From positions 62,001-126,000 of the forward strand of contig PUQB01000219.1 in NCBI GenBank assembly GCA_003024785.1: a stretch of 64,000 bases of DNA, read 5' to 3'. Below, one piece after another: positions 23,698 through 38,444 of the stretch. Source of the DNA: Selaginella tamariscina. Lineage: Eukaryota; Streptophyta; Lycopodiopsida; Selaginellales; Selaginellaceae. Under the pieces are notes generated by a model. That model was not told the DNA's origin and did not search any database. It saw only the letters and a list, made by a program, of their open reading frames with translations. Every line of letters starts with the position of its first letter. Position 1 is the first letter of the stretch. Both the position numbers and the translations under genes were made by a program.

Positions 23698-26600
23698 ATT
23701 CACTTTCTTTCACGAGCATAATATGAATGAGGAGCAACTGTAAGTGCTTGTGTGCACCATATGTATACACATGAAAAAGTTATATTACAAGGCCCCTTAT
23801 GTTATAAATATATTAGAATATATATTACATTTGTTTTAAATCAAATTTTTTTTTTGTTTAAATAAATTAACAAGCATATTTAAGAATAAAAATATTTGGT
23901 AAGCTAAACACAAAATATATACATGTAAACAAGTGTTAAAAACGATTCTCAAACAAAATGAGGAATTTAAACTCTTTTAAAGCTTTAAAAGTTAAATATA
24001 ATGAATTCATTTGATAAGTTCAACATTTATTAATTCAGTTTTATTTTGGACAAATTTACAGAAAATAATTTAAGAAGAAAAATAATGAGAGATTTTAATT
24101 AAATTCATGTGCTTGTTTCACATATTTATATATAAACATATACGTCTCACTTTTGACATTTCAGCGTTACACACGCGATACATGCTAAAATATATATTTT
24201 AATATATATGTAACCGCATACGTAGTATACACGTATTTGAAATATGTGATAACTGTAATGATGCATTGCTTATATGTGTGTGTGTGTGGGTGTGTGTGGG
24301 TGTGGGTGTGGGTGTGTGATTACATAGAACCAACAAGGTGACATCTTCCATGGAGAAACTAAAGACATGCATCAATATATTAAAATTATAAAGAATTTTA
24401 TTTTATTAAATAGTATAATTATATATATGTGTGTGTGTATGTATGTATAGTATACGATTTCCAAGGTAAATATTAAATATTGAAGTTGTTAAGGGTGTAT
24501 CAGTAAAATAAAAGATTATAATAATAAAATAATTTGGTAATATTTTCAATTGTGATGCAGCTCTTATTAGTTAGAGATTGCTTTTAAACATTTTTATTTG
24601 TAAATAACATAATCTAGGTAGGAAAAAAGTTATCCTATGTATTTCTTGTATAATTCACTATTTATTATATTGTTTTAATTAATATGTTTTCTTCAGCTAA
24701 CGATTATAAAATTTAAGACTAAAATAACCATTTAATTAACACATACCCAAATGATAAATAAAAATGTCATTATAGTTAGTTGGATATTAAGATAAGTTAA
24801 ATAATTGAATTCTGAATAATACTATGGAAAGATTTCACGCAAAGAGCGGCAGAGCCAAAGAAATATTCGATCTCCTATCACAGAGGGACATAGCAATATG
24901 GAACACCATGCTCCACCAATGTGAGAATCCGCGGGATTCGAGAGAGATCTATGGGAAAATGCCCAATCACGACACTGTTACAATAAACACACTGATGGGT
25001 GAGTTTCTAAAGACAGGCTCCCTCACGGAATGCAAGAATCTCTTCGATCAGATGCCTCACAGGAACACTGTATCATGGAATGTAATGATTCAGGGATATG
25101 CCCAGAATGGGGAAAACATCCAAGCTGAAAAATGCTTCAATTCAATGCCCAATTGGACATCGATTTCTTCAAACACAATGTTATTATCTTACATACAATA
25201 TACCCATGTAGATTATGCATTCTCTTTCTTCCATTCAATGCCGGAGAGAAACGCAGTCTCGTGGAACACATCGTTACTGCATTTGCCCATGAGGGGCATC
25301 TGCAGATATCATTAGAAACCTTTCACAAAATGCCAATATGGACACTTATCTCCTCTACTGCAGTCATTAAGCTATATAACCCAAGCTAGATACATCTTTC
25401 AGAGTCTTCCCCAGAAGGATGCACTCGCGTGGACCGCGATGGTTCAGGCGTATTCCGAGTCGGGGCAGCTGGAGGAATGCATTAAGCTCTTCGAGGAAGC
25501 TCCTATGAGGGATGCAGTCTCTTGGGCATGTGTAGTATGTGCATATGCCCAAGCGGGGCATATCCACATATTCCACAAGATGCCAAAGTGGAACACGAGC
25601 GTGTGCAATGCGGTTGTCTCCTTGTTCGGTGCAAGCTACACAAGATTTGTGTTTGATATGATGCACCACCAGAACGTGGTCTTGTGGCTGCCCTCGAGGC
25701 AGAGAAGGCATATTCCTTGGCACCACAGAGGAACCTTGTTATGGAGACCATCATGATCTCTGCATATGCCCAAGCCGGGGATGTGGTGCACTGCAAGGCG
25801 ACGTTCGACTCGTCTCCTGAAAAGAATGTACTTACGTGTAATGCACTCCTCTCCGGGTACTCCCACAACGGGGAGACCGCAGGGACTTGCCAGGGCTTTC
25901 TTTATATGAACCTCGAGGGCGTAACGCCGACCCATGCGACGTTTTTGGTGGTGTTGCATAGTCTAGGTCACAAGGGGCAGGAAGGTCTTCCTCTCAATGG
26001 GAGTGGACTACTGTGTGTTTCTTATACTTGAACACTACAACTGTATGGTGGATGCTTTGGGTAGTGCCAGGCAGTTTTTGGAAGCTCAGGAGCTCATTGA
26101 GACAATGCAAGTGTGGAGAGATGTTAATTAAGTAGTTGAGATAAATATAGATAAAGATATGGTATTATAATAACAATTAATGAAAGATTTTATTATCTAT
26201 TTAGAACTTAATATAAAGATAAAGATGTATAATTTAATATTTTGATTTTTGATATAATATCTTTATTTCTTAAAACATTTTAATAAAAAATAATTATTAT
26301 TATTATTACAATATCGATTTTTTCAATATAATATTTAAAAATAAATTTAAAAACTAAATCGTTTTAAGTATAAGACATTAAAAAGAAAATAAGTTAAAGT
26401 TAATATGTTAATAAGTTCAATATTTAAGAATGAGTTGAGGTGATGAGAACGTTCACAATTTTAACAATTATTTTTAACAAGTTTGATATTATGCTTTGGT
26501 TCTAACTTTTAAGAATTGTTTCTTTTGAAAATATCTTTTACAAATTACGCATAGCAAATCTCAATGTATATATAAATACACACACAATATGTACATATTG

Positions 26601-29310
26601 CAGCTTATATGTTAGTATAAGCTTACATGTCTAAATGTGAATATTATTAATGAAACTAGAACCTGGTTTGATTGTAGAAATTGATCACGATGGTGGATGT
26701 AAAACTACTGTACTCGGTATATGTGGTGTGTGTATTATTGTTTTAGAACTTTCGTAAGCAAAGTTTAAAAGAGAATGTAGAAGTTTTATGTTCTCTACCA
26801 AATTATTTTATACAATATTTAATAAAAGCATTTAGAAATAATATTATAAATTTGTAATGCATTTTGATTACATTGTTGAATAAATTCTTCTCAGATTTGA
26901 TTAGAAGAAAATGATTCAGTTATATATATGTGTGTGCGCGTGCGTGCGTGTGTGTGTGTGTGTGTGTAGAGATACATATTCGTATGTGCAATATGTCTTC
27001 AAGGGACTTAAAAGTAGCTTTCTGTTTAATAGTGTGTAATATGATGTTATAAAACTTCTTGGACGTGAGTGCATATATACCTATATTCATATTAATGATA
27101 TACATAATCATATATTCATCTTGTAAAACACTTTATTTTTAATTAAAATGGACTATATTTTAGTATATTTTGTTACATATATACTTTTGTTATATTCTCT
27201 TAAAATGCTATATTACCACGTAAATGCAACTACAATGATTAATCAATCACTTTAAATCAATGTTGTCAAACTTTGAATCAGTAAAGAACTAAAATAGTAT
27301 ATGCATATAAATGTAATCGATATAATTCAATATATATTCTTAGTATATTTATACATTTAAATTCAGCTGAAGATTTTAATTCATTAGTGAACATTTTGTA
27401 TTTTAATATTCAAAATTAAGTCTAAATTGAAGTGATATTAAAATGTACATGTATGAATATCCATGGCATAATAATGTATACCCGAGTTTGTTAATATAGA
27501 TTTTTAAGGTGTAGTTTAATATACATAACTTCAAATTTGATTTTTCAGTTGAAATAAATTAAGAAATATAATACATGAATTGTAATTTAATCGTGAAAAG
27601 ATTTTACGAAAGCAATGATAGACTCTGAGCACCCTTGTAAAGTCTATCATTGTAGTATTGAATATTAGAACGTGTGCGTGTGCGTGTGTGCGTGCGTGTG
27701 TGTGGAGAGTGAATAAGAAATAAAATTCATTAATAGAAAAAGTACATACGGAAGACATGTTATATACATGTATTGCAAATAATATTCAATAACAATGTTA
27801 CCATATATTACAATATTACATTTCGGAAGCTCATTGCATAGAGGAGGAATATACTGGCGTGCATACAATTATAAGTATTTTTCTGTATTAAAATTAAATT
27901 ATAATTCATATAAATCTTTAATTATTTATTTATATATATTTATACACAAATACATACACACCTGTTTAGTAATTTTCCGTAAAGTTGATATCAATCTTTT
28001 AATTATTTATTTATAATATATTTATACACAAATATATACACACCTATTAGAAACCCGTTTTTCTTTGATCTCGACTCTTCTAGAGCTTCATATTTGCTAA
28101 TGAGTTTGACAACCTTTCTTGTGTATTCTCATATAAACTAGATATAAACATACGTGTGTGCATGTGTGTGTGTGTGTTATGTGTGGATAATATACACACT
28201 ACTTACACGTTACATGGAGACTCATACACACACATGTTGGTGTATTCACATATACAATTACAAATTAATTCTATATATTTACATGTAATATACACACTTA
28301 CATACACATATATACAAATACACACGTACCTTTAATAAATATAAAACCGCAAAATCCACCATGCTAACTCCAATGCAACATCAGCTCTGATCAACTGAAA
28401 ACATATATACAAACAAGATGCAAAGCATTCTTTCTTCCCCTGCAGCATATTAGATAATATATCAATATAATTATAAATACATATAATTTTTTAGATTTGT
28501 CAATATAAATTTTTGAGTAACAAACTAGCACATTGTGAACTGTTCACCATAGAATCCGTAAAACAATTTATAATATATGAAAGTGATTTCATATATAAAC
28601 AATAATATATAATAATAGTTAAATAATAGTTATTAGAAATTTATACAATACATACTTACATATATATGAAAGTGATTTCATATATAAACAACAACAATAA
28701 CAATAATTAAATAAAAATTATTAGAAATTTATACAATATATACATGCATACACATATATATACTTTAAATATATATAAAAAAATAAACCTCTTCTACAAA
28801 GAATGTTAAGAACTCCGGACTGAGCACACGTCTCAATATCTTCTAAGCTATAATAATTCGTGTTTCTCATTATTCATAATAATAAATAAATAAGTATTAA
28901 TAAATTATGATAAATTAAATTAAAAATAATGCGCTTGCCAACTAAAATATTTAGAAGTTAATATTTTAAATACTATAATAACAATAAATACAAACTCTAC
29001 ACTGGTGCAACGAGGGACGATATAATTAAATTTTAGCTTAACTGAGTTGCACATTATTAACTTTATTAGACACTTAATGATTAACATAAACTTAATAAAA
29101 GTTAATTAGAGTCTATATTATCTTTTTACTAATGATAAAATGCATCGTAGTGTTGAATGGATTCTTGCAATTTGTCAAATTCTTCTTCCTCATTTAAAGC
29201 CATACAAAAACATTGGATATATATATATATACACGTACACCTTTCATATATAATGTGTGTATGCTATATATAATGTATGAATATTTATAAATAGTTAAAA
29301 TATAGAGTTA
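22100..29310 (+). repeat. Segmental duplication copy A (contains PPR pseudogene A)
   Basis: Blocks of this segment recur in the same order and orientation from about 31310 to 36330: the AAAAAATATAAA...CTTTATTA block (22120/31340), the GATCTGGACCGTCC block (23203/31720), the TG-AG microsatellite (23663/32124), the PPR gene (24824/32621), the ACTCTGAGCACCCTTGT block (27620/35190) and the GAAAGTGATTTC block (28577 and 28668/35480). Copy A has extra AT-rich insertions and lacks others, so lengths differ. Confidence 0.75.
24824..26131 (+). pseudogene. PLS-type PPR protein, pseudogene copy A
   Basis: The reading starts at ATG 24824 and passes through at least four frames to a stop at 26131. Tandem PPR motifs of about 31-36 residues are clear: MPHRNTVSWNVMIQGYAQNG, MPERNAVSWNT, KDALAWTAMVQAYSESGQ, RDAVSWACVVCAYAQAGH, RNLVMETIMISAYAQAGD, KNVLTCNALLSGYSHNGE. 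The C-terminal segment (EHYNCMVDALG...EAQELIETM) resembles the end of the PLS array before an E domain. Frameshifts lie near 25265, 25380 and 25690, with another near 25980. A deletion of about 40 bp removes part of the end relative to copy B. No E/DYW domain is visible. PPR proteins of this type bind organellar RNA; this copy cannot make an intact one. It lies in a duplicated segment with copy B at 32621. Confidence 0.85.
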
Positions 29311-29506
29311 AAAATTAATATTAATTTACATTATAATATATATCTAATTAATTTACCATTTTAACAAGATCGACTAGGTGGAAATGATCAATACATGCTA
29401 GAACATGCAAAAGAAGATGTTCTTGAAGATAGAAAGTAATAGCTCGATAATATAGCTCCACTTTGGCCACCTTATATATTAATAACAAAAACATTATTAA
29501 TATATG

Positions 29507-29540
<34 letters not shown>

Positions 29541-31309
29541 CACTTTCTTAGTGTTTTATTAACTTGGTAACTCCCTTAATTTTTTTTATTAAGTTTTGTT
29601 TTTAATTGGGAAAATACAATTAAAATTCATGTAGTCTTTAGCACAAAATTTACATCCATATAAGAGTGGTCGCACATCGAAATATGCACACGGATATAGT
29701 CTACTTATGTAATGATAAGCTACTAATGTAAATATCACTGTATGTATAATATAATTAAGTATACCACTGTATATAAAGTAAGCACGAATATACTTTTTTG
29801 ATTATACATGTTTATACATATTAATCATAATCGTTAATAGACAATAAGCTTAATAAATTTATAATGTGTTCATTAAAATGGATTAATGAGAAACTCAAAC
29901 ATTCTTGAATGTTCTAAAATTTATATATTTAACTTATTAATATATAAAAAGAATTAGCACTTTAAAGAATATATATGCGGACATATATATGCAAACGGGG
30001 AGTTTAAATATTTTAAAGTTTTAAAAGTTATGCATATTGATTTTTAAATATTTTTAAAGTTTTAAAAGTTATGCATATTGTTTTTTAACAAATAATATAA
30101 CAAATTATTGAACAAAAGAAATCCTGTTCAAGTAAATTCACAACATTTGATCCTACCTTGTCTATTTATAGTGCAGTGTTCAATTCACTCTAATGCACGT
30201 GGGATAATTTGCATTTCCACCGTAACAAATATACTAATATCTGCCCATAAATAAATTAAGTGTTTGATATAATAAATAATCTTACAAGTTTAAATTGTAA
30301 ACATTGTAACCAGTATATGTATTATGGTTATATATACATAAATCGTATTGTATATCTATTTTTCTAATTATATTGTGTGCATAATATGTGCTGTTGTAAG
30401 TGTTATGTAGTATGTATCTATATATAAAGGATGGCGATCACCTGCATGCTCAATTGAAAATTGTTCTTAGTAAAGTTTTTAAATTTTTTTCTGTTTGGTA
30501 TATTTTAAAATTTAAACAATTAAAGTCGTATAAAGGATATTAAGTAAATATAAAATTTGCTTGAAAGGTAATAATGTAACTATTTTTATTATCTACAAGG
30601 GAATTAATGTTTTTCTTAAATGTATCAGTAATTTAGCAGCCTAGGTAAAGGTGATAAATGAGCAAATTTAAATATTTATTATCTTGATTGTATCTTTAAT
30701 ATACAGCAAATATATCACCTATCAAGCAATCTGTGTATACTACAATATATTGTGTATTAATTATTTTTAATTAAAAAGTGGGATTGACAGATTGGAAGCG
30801 ATTTTAACACCAATATTTATGTAATGCAAATTGATTGCGATTCTTATATATTAGTGTCTTTTTAAATTTAATTTTAATCAGAATTGAAGATGAGTTATTT
30901 ATGATGTACAAAGGAAAGGTAATATTGTGAAACAAAAGGAAGAACTAAAAGAAAGATATTTAAAAAATTAAGTTAAAAAAAAGTTAAGAAGCAGATTACA
31001 AAGGAACTTAAGAATATCATCGATAACCCTTGTCGTGCATTCTTTTTCATTTGTCGACATTGGCTACGTTGACGTCAGTTTTACGAACACCGTCCCTGAA
31101 AAGTATTTCGTTCTATGCTGCTTTGATACTTAATATAAATATTTTAATTGGTGGCCAGATTCGACCTATTGACTTATATTATAATGCAAGCAAATAATTA
31201 AACCTAAAACTTTTATATCATTTAAATACGTTTTACAAATTATGATAAACTGTACTGATTTCATTTAATAAAATCAACATTCTACTAATTTATACAGAGT
31301 TTTATTTTG
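26132..31309. other. AT-rich intergenic DNA, no genes seen
   Basis: Simple repeats (TG near 26934-26966, 27670-27702 and 28155; TC near 29505-29530; AT near 29220) and two local duplications: the GAAAGTGATTTCATATATAA block (28577 and 28668) and a TTTTAAAGTTTTAAAAGTTA block (about 30012 and 30053). The part up to about 29310 belongs to segmental duplication copy A. Confidence 0.6.
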
Positions 31310-32123
31310 AAGGAATTTCAAAACAATTCTACGAAAAAAGAAAAAATATAAATGTTTTATAAAATCCTTTATTACAATTATCACAAGCTCATATGATATA
31401 AATCTCTGTTTTTTCTAAAAGAAATATGTTTATTGACCTTACTTACTAATGATTTGAGCAAAATAATGCAATACTAGAGAGATTTTAAATAAATTGATGT
31501 GCTTGTTTCACTAAGACACGTAATAATATTATATATATATATATTTAAAAACTATAACATATTGTGTGTATAATTTACATACATGTGTATATGTGCTGTA
31601 ACTTCCTTCACAAAACTGTTCTGTATATATTAATTAATGTTAACAGACAATATATTATTGTATTAATTCTAATTATAATTACTATGTGTTTAAAAGGCAA
31701 AAGGGAAGGAGATAGTTCGGGAGATCTGGACCGTCCTTTAATCGCGCATCACTGAAGAATATCGGGATTAGAACAAAACAGGGAAAATGTAAATTTGTAA
31801 TTGTTTTATTATAATGAAATCAACTGTTTGATTATATTTTAGACTCATTTGTATAAAGATGATCATTAATTTATATTTGCTTCAGAAATATAGAATTTAT
31901 TAAATAAAATCAAATGATCATCTTTATACAAAGGAGTATAGAATTTATGATATCTATGCAATACTACTGGTATAAACAAATAAATACATACATATGGTAA
32001 TTATAATTTAAAAGATTAATTAGGTATTAGTAAACTTTTGACCTCAAATCAGTTAAATAATCCATGTATTATATATTGTCTTGTGTATATATGTTTAGCA
32101 CCTGTATGTGTATGTGTATGAGA

Positions 32124-32180
<57 letters not shown>

Positions 32181-35100
32181 TTTCTTTCACGAGCATAATA
32201 TGAATGAGGAGCATAAGTAAATATAATGTAAGTCATATGTATACACATGAAAAGCTATATTACAACCTTAAGTTATAAATATATTAGAATATATATTACA
32301 TTTGTTTTAAATCAATTTTTTAAAATTTAAATAACTTCTTCTTCTTCTTCTTCTTCTTCTCTTCTTCAACAAGCAAAAATATTTGGTCAGCTTAGAAAAT
32401 ATAAACACAAAATATATACATGTAAACAAGTGTTAAAAACGATTCTCAAACAGGCAAAATGAGGAACTTAAATTCCTTTTTAAGTTTTAAAAGTTAAAAT
32501 TAATGAATTATATATATATTATATATATACATTGATATGTAAACCGCATACATATTTGAAATATAATTAGTTGGATATTAAGATAACTTAATAATTGAGA
32601 AAAACTCTTCTGAAAATACTATGGAAAGCTTGTTCAGATTCCACGCAAAGAGCGGCAGGTTGAGAGAGCCAAAGAAGTATTCGATCTCCTATCACAAAGG
32701 GACATAGCAATATGGACACCATGCCACCAATGTGAGAATCCGCGGGATTCGAGAGAGATCTATGGGAAAATGCCCAATCACGACACTGTTACAATAAACA
32801 CACTGATGGGTGAGTTTCTAAAGACAGCTCCCTCACAGAATGCAAGAATCTCTTTGATCAGATGCCTCACAGGAACACTGTATCATGGAATGTAATGATT
32901 CAGGGATATGCCCAGAATGGGGAGAACATCCAAGCCGAGAAATGCTTCAATTCAATGCCCAATTGGACATCGATTTCTACAAACACAATGTTATCCTCTC
33001 ACACCACATACCATGTAGATTATGCATTCTCTTTCTTCCATTCAATGCCGGAGAGAAACGCAGTCTCGTGGAACACAATCGTTACTGCATTTGCCCATAA
33101 GGGGCATCTTCAGATAGCATTAGAAACCTTTCACAAAATGCCAATATGGACACTTATCTCTCTACTGCAGTCATTAAGCTTCTTGCAGAATCGCTATATA
33201 ACCCAAGCTAGATACATCTTTCAGAACCTCCCCGAGAAGGATGCACTCGCGTGGACCACGATGGTTCAGGCGTATTCGGAATCGGGGCAACTGGAGGAAT
33301 GCAGTAGACTCTTCGAGGAAGCTCCTGTGAGGGATGTAGTCTCTTGGGCATGTGTAGTATGTGCATATGCCCAAGCGGGGCATATCCACATTATTCCACA
33401 AGATGCCACAGTGGAACACGAGCGTGTGCAACGCGGTTGTCTCCGTGTCTGGTGCAAGCTATGCGAGATTTGTGTTCGATACGATGCACACCGGAGCGTG
33501 GTCTCGTGGGCTGCCATTACCGAGGCATACTCGTGCAGATGCCTCGAGGAGGCAGAGAAGGCATATTCCTTGGCGCCGGCGAGGAACCTTGTGCTGGAGA
33601 CAATCATGGTCTCTGCATATGCCCAAGCCGGGGATGTGGTGCACTGCAAGGCGACGTTCGACTCGTCTCCTGAAAGGAACGTACTTACGTGGAATGCACT
33701 CCTCTCTGGGTACTCCACAACGGGGAGACCGCGGGGACTTGCCAGGGCTTCCTTTGTATGAACCTTGAGGGCGTAATGACCCATGCGACGTTCTCGGTGG
33801 TGTTGCATAGCCTAGGTCACAAGGGGCTCGTCCCCGAGGCGAGGCAGGTCTTCCTCTCAATGGGAGTGGACTACTGTGTGTTTCCTATACTTGAACACTA
33901 CAACTGTATGGTGGATGCTTTGGGTCGTGCCAGGCGGTTTTCGGAAGCTCAGGAGCTCATTGAGACAATGCCAGTTACTGCAAATCATGTAACTAAAACC
34001 ATGCTGTGGAATGCACAGAGATGTGGAGAGATGTTAATTAAGTAAGTTGAGCATGTATCCATTGGATAAATATAGATAAAAACATGGTATAATAATTTGT
34101 AAAATTGTTTAATAGACCAGACTCATTACAAAAGAGAATTATATCAAAAAACATAATCAATAATACAATAATTCAAATTTGATAATATTTTTATTCTATA
34201 ATATCCTTACTTATTAAACATTTAAAAAAAATTTGTAATGATTATTATTATAATGCTTATGTTTTTAGATATAATATTTATAAATATTCATAAATTTTAA
34301 CAACTAAGTTATAATATGTTTTGACTCTAATTTAAAGAAAAAAAAAGTTTTTTAAAAATTTACAAATTATACAGAAAATCTCAATGTATATAAACACACA
34401 CACATAGCGAGAGAGATATGTATGTATGTATGTATTATTGTTTTGAATGCTATATTAATATTAAGAAGTTACTACCAAATTATTATACAATATTTAATTA
34501 AAAAAACATTTGGAAATAAAAACTATAAATTTGCAATCCATTTCGATTACATTGTAAATAATATATCCATAAAAAAATTAAAAAACAGATTATATTTATT
34601 ATGATTCTAGATTCTATTAATATTTATTATGATTTAACACTAGGTAAACTATGCAGAACTCTACAATATACTCTTATTATATTTATACATTTAAATTTGC
34701 CTACATACATGAACACACATAATAAATACATTATGTAAGTTTCAATAGAACTAGAAAAAAATTCTTAATCAGCTTAAATAATAAAAACAGCTGAAGATTT
34801 TAATTCATTATTGAGCATTTTGTATTTTTGTAATTTAAATATTCAAAATTCAGTTAATTTATAACTAAATTAAAGTGATATTAAAATGTACATGTACAGT
34901 TTGTTGATATAGATTTTTTAAGGTGTAGTTTAAAATACATAACTTCAAATTTGAAAGAAAAAAGAAATTATATTCTCTTTTAACTTACAATTCAAGTATT
35001 ATTGTATTATATTATATTATATAGATGAATACATATTTCTATAGATGAGAGAATATATATAATACATGAATTATATTAGAATTCATGTATTATATTATAT

Positions 35101-36330
35101 ACATGAATTCTATATATAATATTATATAGATGAGAGAATATATATAAACATGAATTGTAAGTAGATTTTATTAAAGCAATGACAATAATAAAGACTCTGA
35201 GCACCCTTGTGTATTGTGACACTATTGTCTATCATTGTAGTATTGAATATTAGAGTGCGTGCGTGCGTGCGTGTGTATGGAGAGTGAATATCTTCATAAG
35301 AAATATAAATTCATTAATACAAAAAATACATACGGAAGACATGTATTGGGGGCATAGAGGAGGAATATACTGACGCAGGAGCTGGCAATGCCAATGGAAT
35401 GCATACAAACACTGCAATTATAAGTAAGTCTCCGTATTAAAATTAAACTATTAATACGTAAACAATTTTAAAATATATATGAAAGTGATTTCGTATATAA
35501 ACAATAGTTAAATAATAGTTATTAGAAATTTATACATATACGTACATATATATGAAAGTGATTTCATATATAACAACAACAACAATAATAATTAAATAAA
35601 AATTATTAGAAATTTATAAAATATAATACTTAATATATATATATAAAATAAACCTTTTCTAAAGAATGTTAAGAACTTCTCTATCTTCAGACTGAGCACA
35701 CGTCTCAATAGCATCCTTAAATAAATTATCTTTGCTCCATTTTTCCTGCTTTTTTGTACATATATGCTGCTCTAATTCTAAGCTCTAATAATTCGTGTTT
35801 CTCAATCTGTATCATTATTCATAATTATAAATAAATAAGTATTAATAAATTATGATAAATTAGATTCAAAAAACTAATGCTTGCTAAGTAAAACATTTAG
35901 AAATTAATATTATAATTTCCATAATAACAATCACAAACCATACACTGTTGCGGAGAGGGACTATATAATTAAATGTTTAGCTTGCACATTATTAACTTTA
36001 TTTTTATACAATTAATGATTAATATAAACTTATAAAAGTTAATTACTGTTTATATTACATGCATCGTACTGTTGAAATGGATTCTTGCAATTTGTCAAAC
36101 TCTTCTTCCTCAACATGCAACCATTAAGTGCCTCGTTTACAGCTATGTACGGCTTATAAGGGGCAAATGTTTAGCCTATTAAAGCCGTACAAAAACATTA
36201 GACATACATACGTACATACATCGTATATATATATATATGTGTGTGTGTGTGATACGTACACCTTTAGTACATTACATATATAATGTGTGTATGCTATATA
36301 TATAATGTGTAAATAGTTAAAGTATAAGTT
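31310..36330 (+). repeat. Segmental duplication copy B (contains PPR pseudogene B)
   Basis: Second copy of the 22.1-29.3 kb segment in direct orientation. Its 3' part (from about 34640) and the following DNA to about 37390 are duplicated once more in tandem as 37391-39130. Confidence 0.75.
32621..34045 (+). pseudogene. PLS-type PPR protein, pseudogene copy B
   Basis: The ATG at 32621 opens MESLFRFHAKSG, slightly longer than copy A, but a one-base loss near 32665 and others near 32725 and 32828 break the frame. The longest open part (32862-33761) encodes about 299 aa of PPR motifs: MPHRNTVSWNVMIQGYAQNG, MPERNAVSWNTIVTAFAHKG, KDALAWTTMVQAYSESGQ, RDVVSWACVVCAYAQAGH, RSVVSWAAITEAYSCRC, RNLVLETIMVSAYAQAGD, RNVLTWNALLSGYS. 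A frameshift near 33710 moves the C-terminal motifs (VFPILEHYNCMVDALGRARR, EAQELIETMPV) into another frame, ending at 34045. It is better preserved than copy A but still not a single open frame. A long single exon without introns is normal for PPR genes. Confidence 0.85.
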
Positions 36331-38370
36331 TTACAAGTGTAAGATACCTACCTATTTACCGTAGTTTTTACATACCTTAATTACTAGGGTAACTTACGTA
36401 TTTACCGTAGTTATCTTACAAAACTATTAAATTATTATTAACATTTAAAATTTATTATTAACTTAATTTGATAACTCAATGGTAAACACTATATAGTTGA
36501 TAATTATAATGGATTTGTAAAAGAAGATACATAAATAGATGTTGTTATTATTATAAAAACAAAAAAAAACAATAATCATATTGTTAATTAAATAATAAAA
36601 GTATTAATTACCTGTGAAGATCTGTTATCGCACACGTTTTAATTTAGTTTAGTTTTAATTTTTCTATATGAACAATCTGTTATCATATACGTTTTAAGAT
36701 ATATACAATTATTGCATATAAACTATTTTAAAATATCATAGTGTGTGTGTGTGTGTATGTATATATATATAGGCACACACACATGTATATGTGTGTATGT
36801 GTGTAAGTAATAAATCGATGCTTACGATTAGACGTACAGTACAAGCGAATTATTATATGAAAAACTAAATTTGGATATACAAGTAGATATTGTATATATT
36901 GTATTAAAATTTTACTTCTAATTCACATGTCTGTATTTGTAAACATAAAGTGATAATGTCTTGTGTATTTATATTAATATATGTTAATCAGATTGATTAA
37001 ATAGAAAAACTCAAGTCCAACGTGGATATCAAGCTCATTATTAGTTTGTTAGGACAGTGTAAGTCTCAAATTTTGATATTCTCAATTAATATACAGATTT
37101 ATTTTTCTCTTTCATTAAAGTATTAAAAAGAAAGGAGCCTTTTCGACCAGAAACTGAAACGTCGTATATTTTAAACTCTTAATAAAACAAAATAAAAATG
37201 AATTATTAATTGCATTTACTAATTAATACACTCACGTATTTTGGAACTTCAAAGGCAGATATAGAATTTTATTACAACAAGCTGCATCACCACTTAAGAA
37301 TGGACAGTATGTATGAATATTCCAAGTATTTCTAATGGATTCGAAGACTTATAAATTCGAAGACTTATAAATTCGAAGACTTATATGCTATACTATGCAG
37401 AACTCTACAATATTCTTATTATATTTATACATTTAAATTTGCCTACACACATGAACACACATAATAAATACATAATGTAAATTTCAATAGAACTAGAAAA
37501 AAAATTCTTAATCAGCTTAAATAATTGAAGATTTTAATTCATTATTGAGCATTTTGCATTTTGTAATTTAAATATTCAAAATTAAGTTAATTTATAAACT
37601 AAATTAAAGTGATATTAAAATGTACATGTATGAATATCCACGGCATAATAATGTATAGCCCAGTTTGTTGATATAGATTTTTAAGGTGTAGTTTAATATA
37701 CATAACTTCAAATTTGAAAGAAATAAAGAAATTATATTCTCTTTTAACTTACAATTCAAGTATTATTGTATTATATATATTATATATATTCTATAGATGA
37801 GAGAATATAATAATATATGAATTATATTAGAATTCATGTATTATATTATATACATGAACTATATATAATATTAATATAAACATGAATTGTAAGTTAAACG
37901 TGAAAAGATTTTATTAAAGCAATGACAATAATAAAGACTCTGAGCACCCTTGTGTATTGTGACACTATTGTCTATCATTGTAGTATTGAATATTAGAGTG
38001 CGTGCGTGCGCGTGTGTGTTATGTGTGGATAATAGATAATTAGATACACACATAACAAATATATACACACCGTTCTAGAGCTTCATACTTGCTAATGATT
38101 TTGTCAACCTTGCTAACTAGATATAAACATACGTGCGTTGGATAATAGATAATTAGATACACACTACTTACACACATGTTGGTGTATTCACATATGTAAT
38201 TACAAATTAATTCTCTATATATATTATATGTTTGTATATAATTATATGTATACACATATATACAAATACACATGTACCTACCTCAACATACAACCCATTA
38301 GCCTCGTTTACAGCTATGTACTGCTTATAAGGGGCAAATGTCTAGCCTATTAAAGAAACATTAGATATAC

Positions 38371-38444
<74 letters not shown>

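Larger units (their letters stand above)
21458..24823. other. AT-rich intergenic DNA with local duplications
   Basis: No gene recognised. It holds a 60-bp tandem duplication (21557-21676), a GC-rich duplicated motif (22013-22095), microsatellites (22278, 22920, 23663-23697, TG/GGTGTG at 24275-24317), and, from about 22100, the left part of the segment duplicated again from about 31310. Confidence 0.6.
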
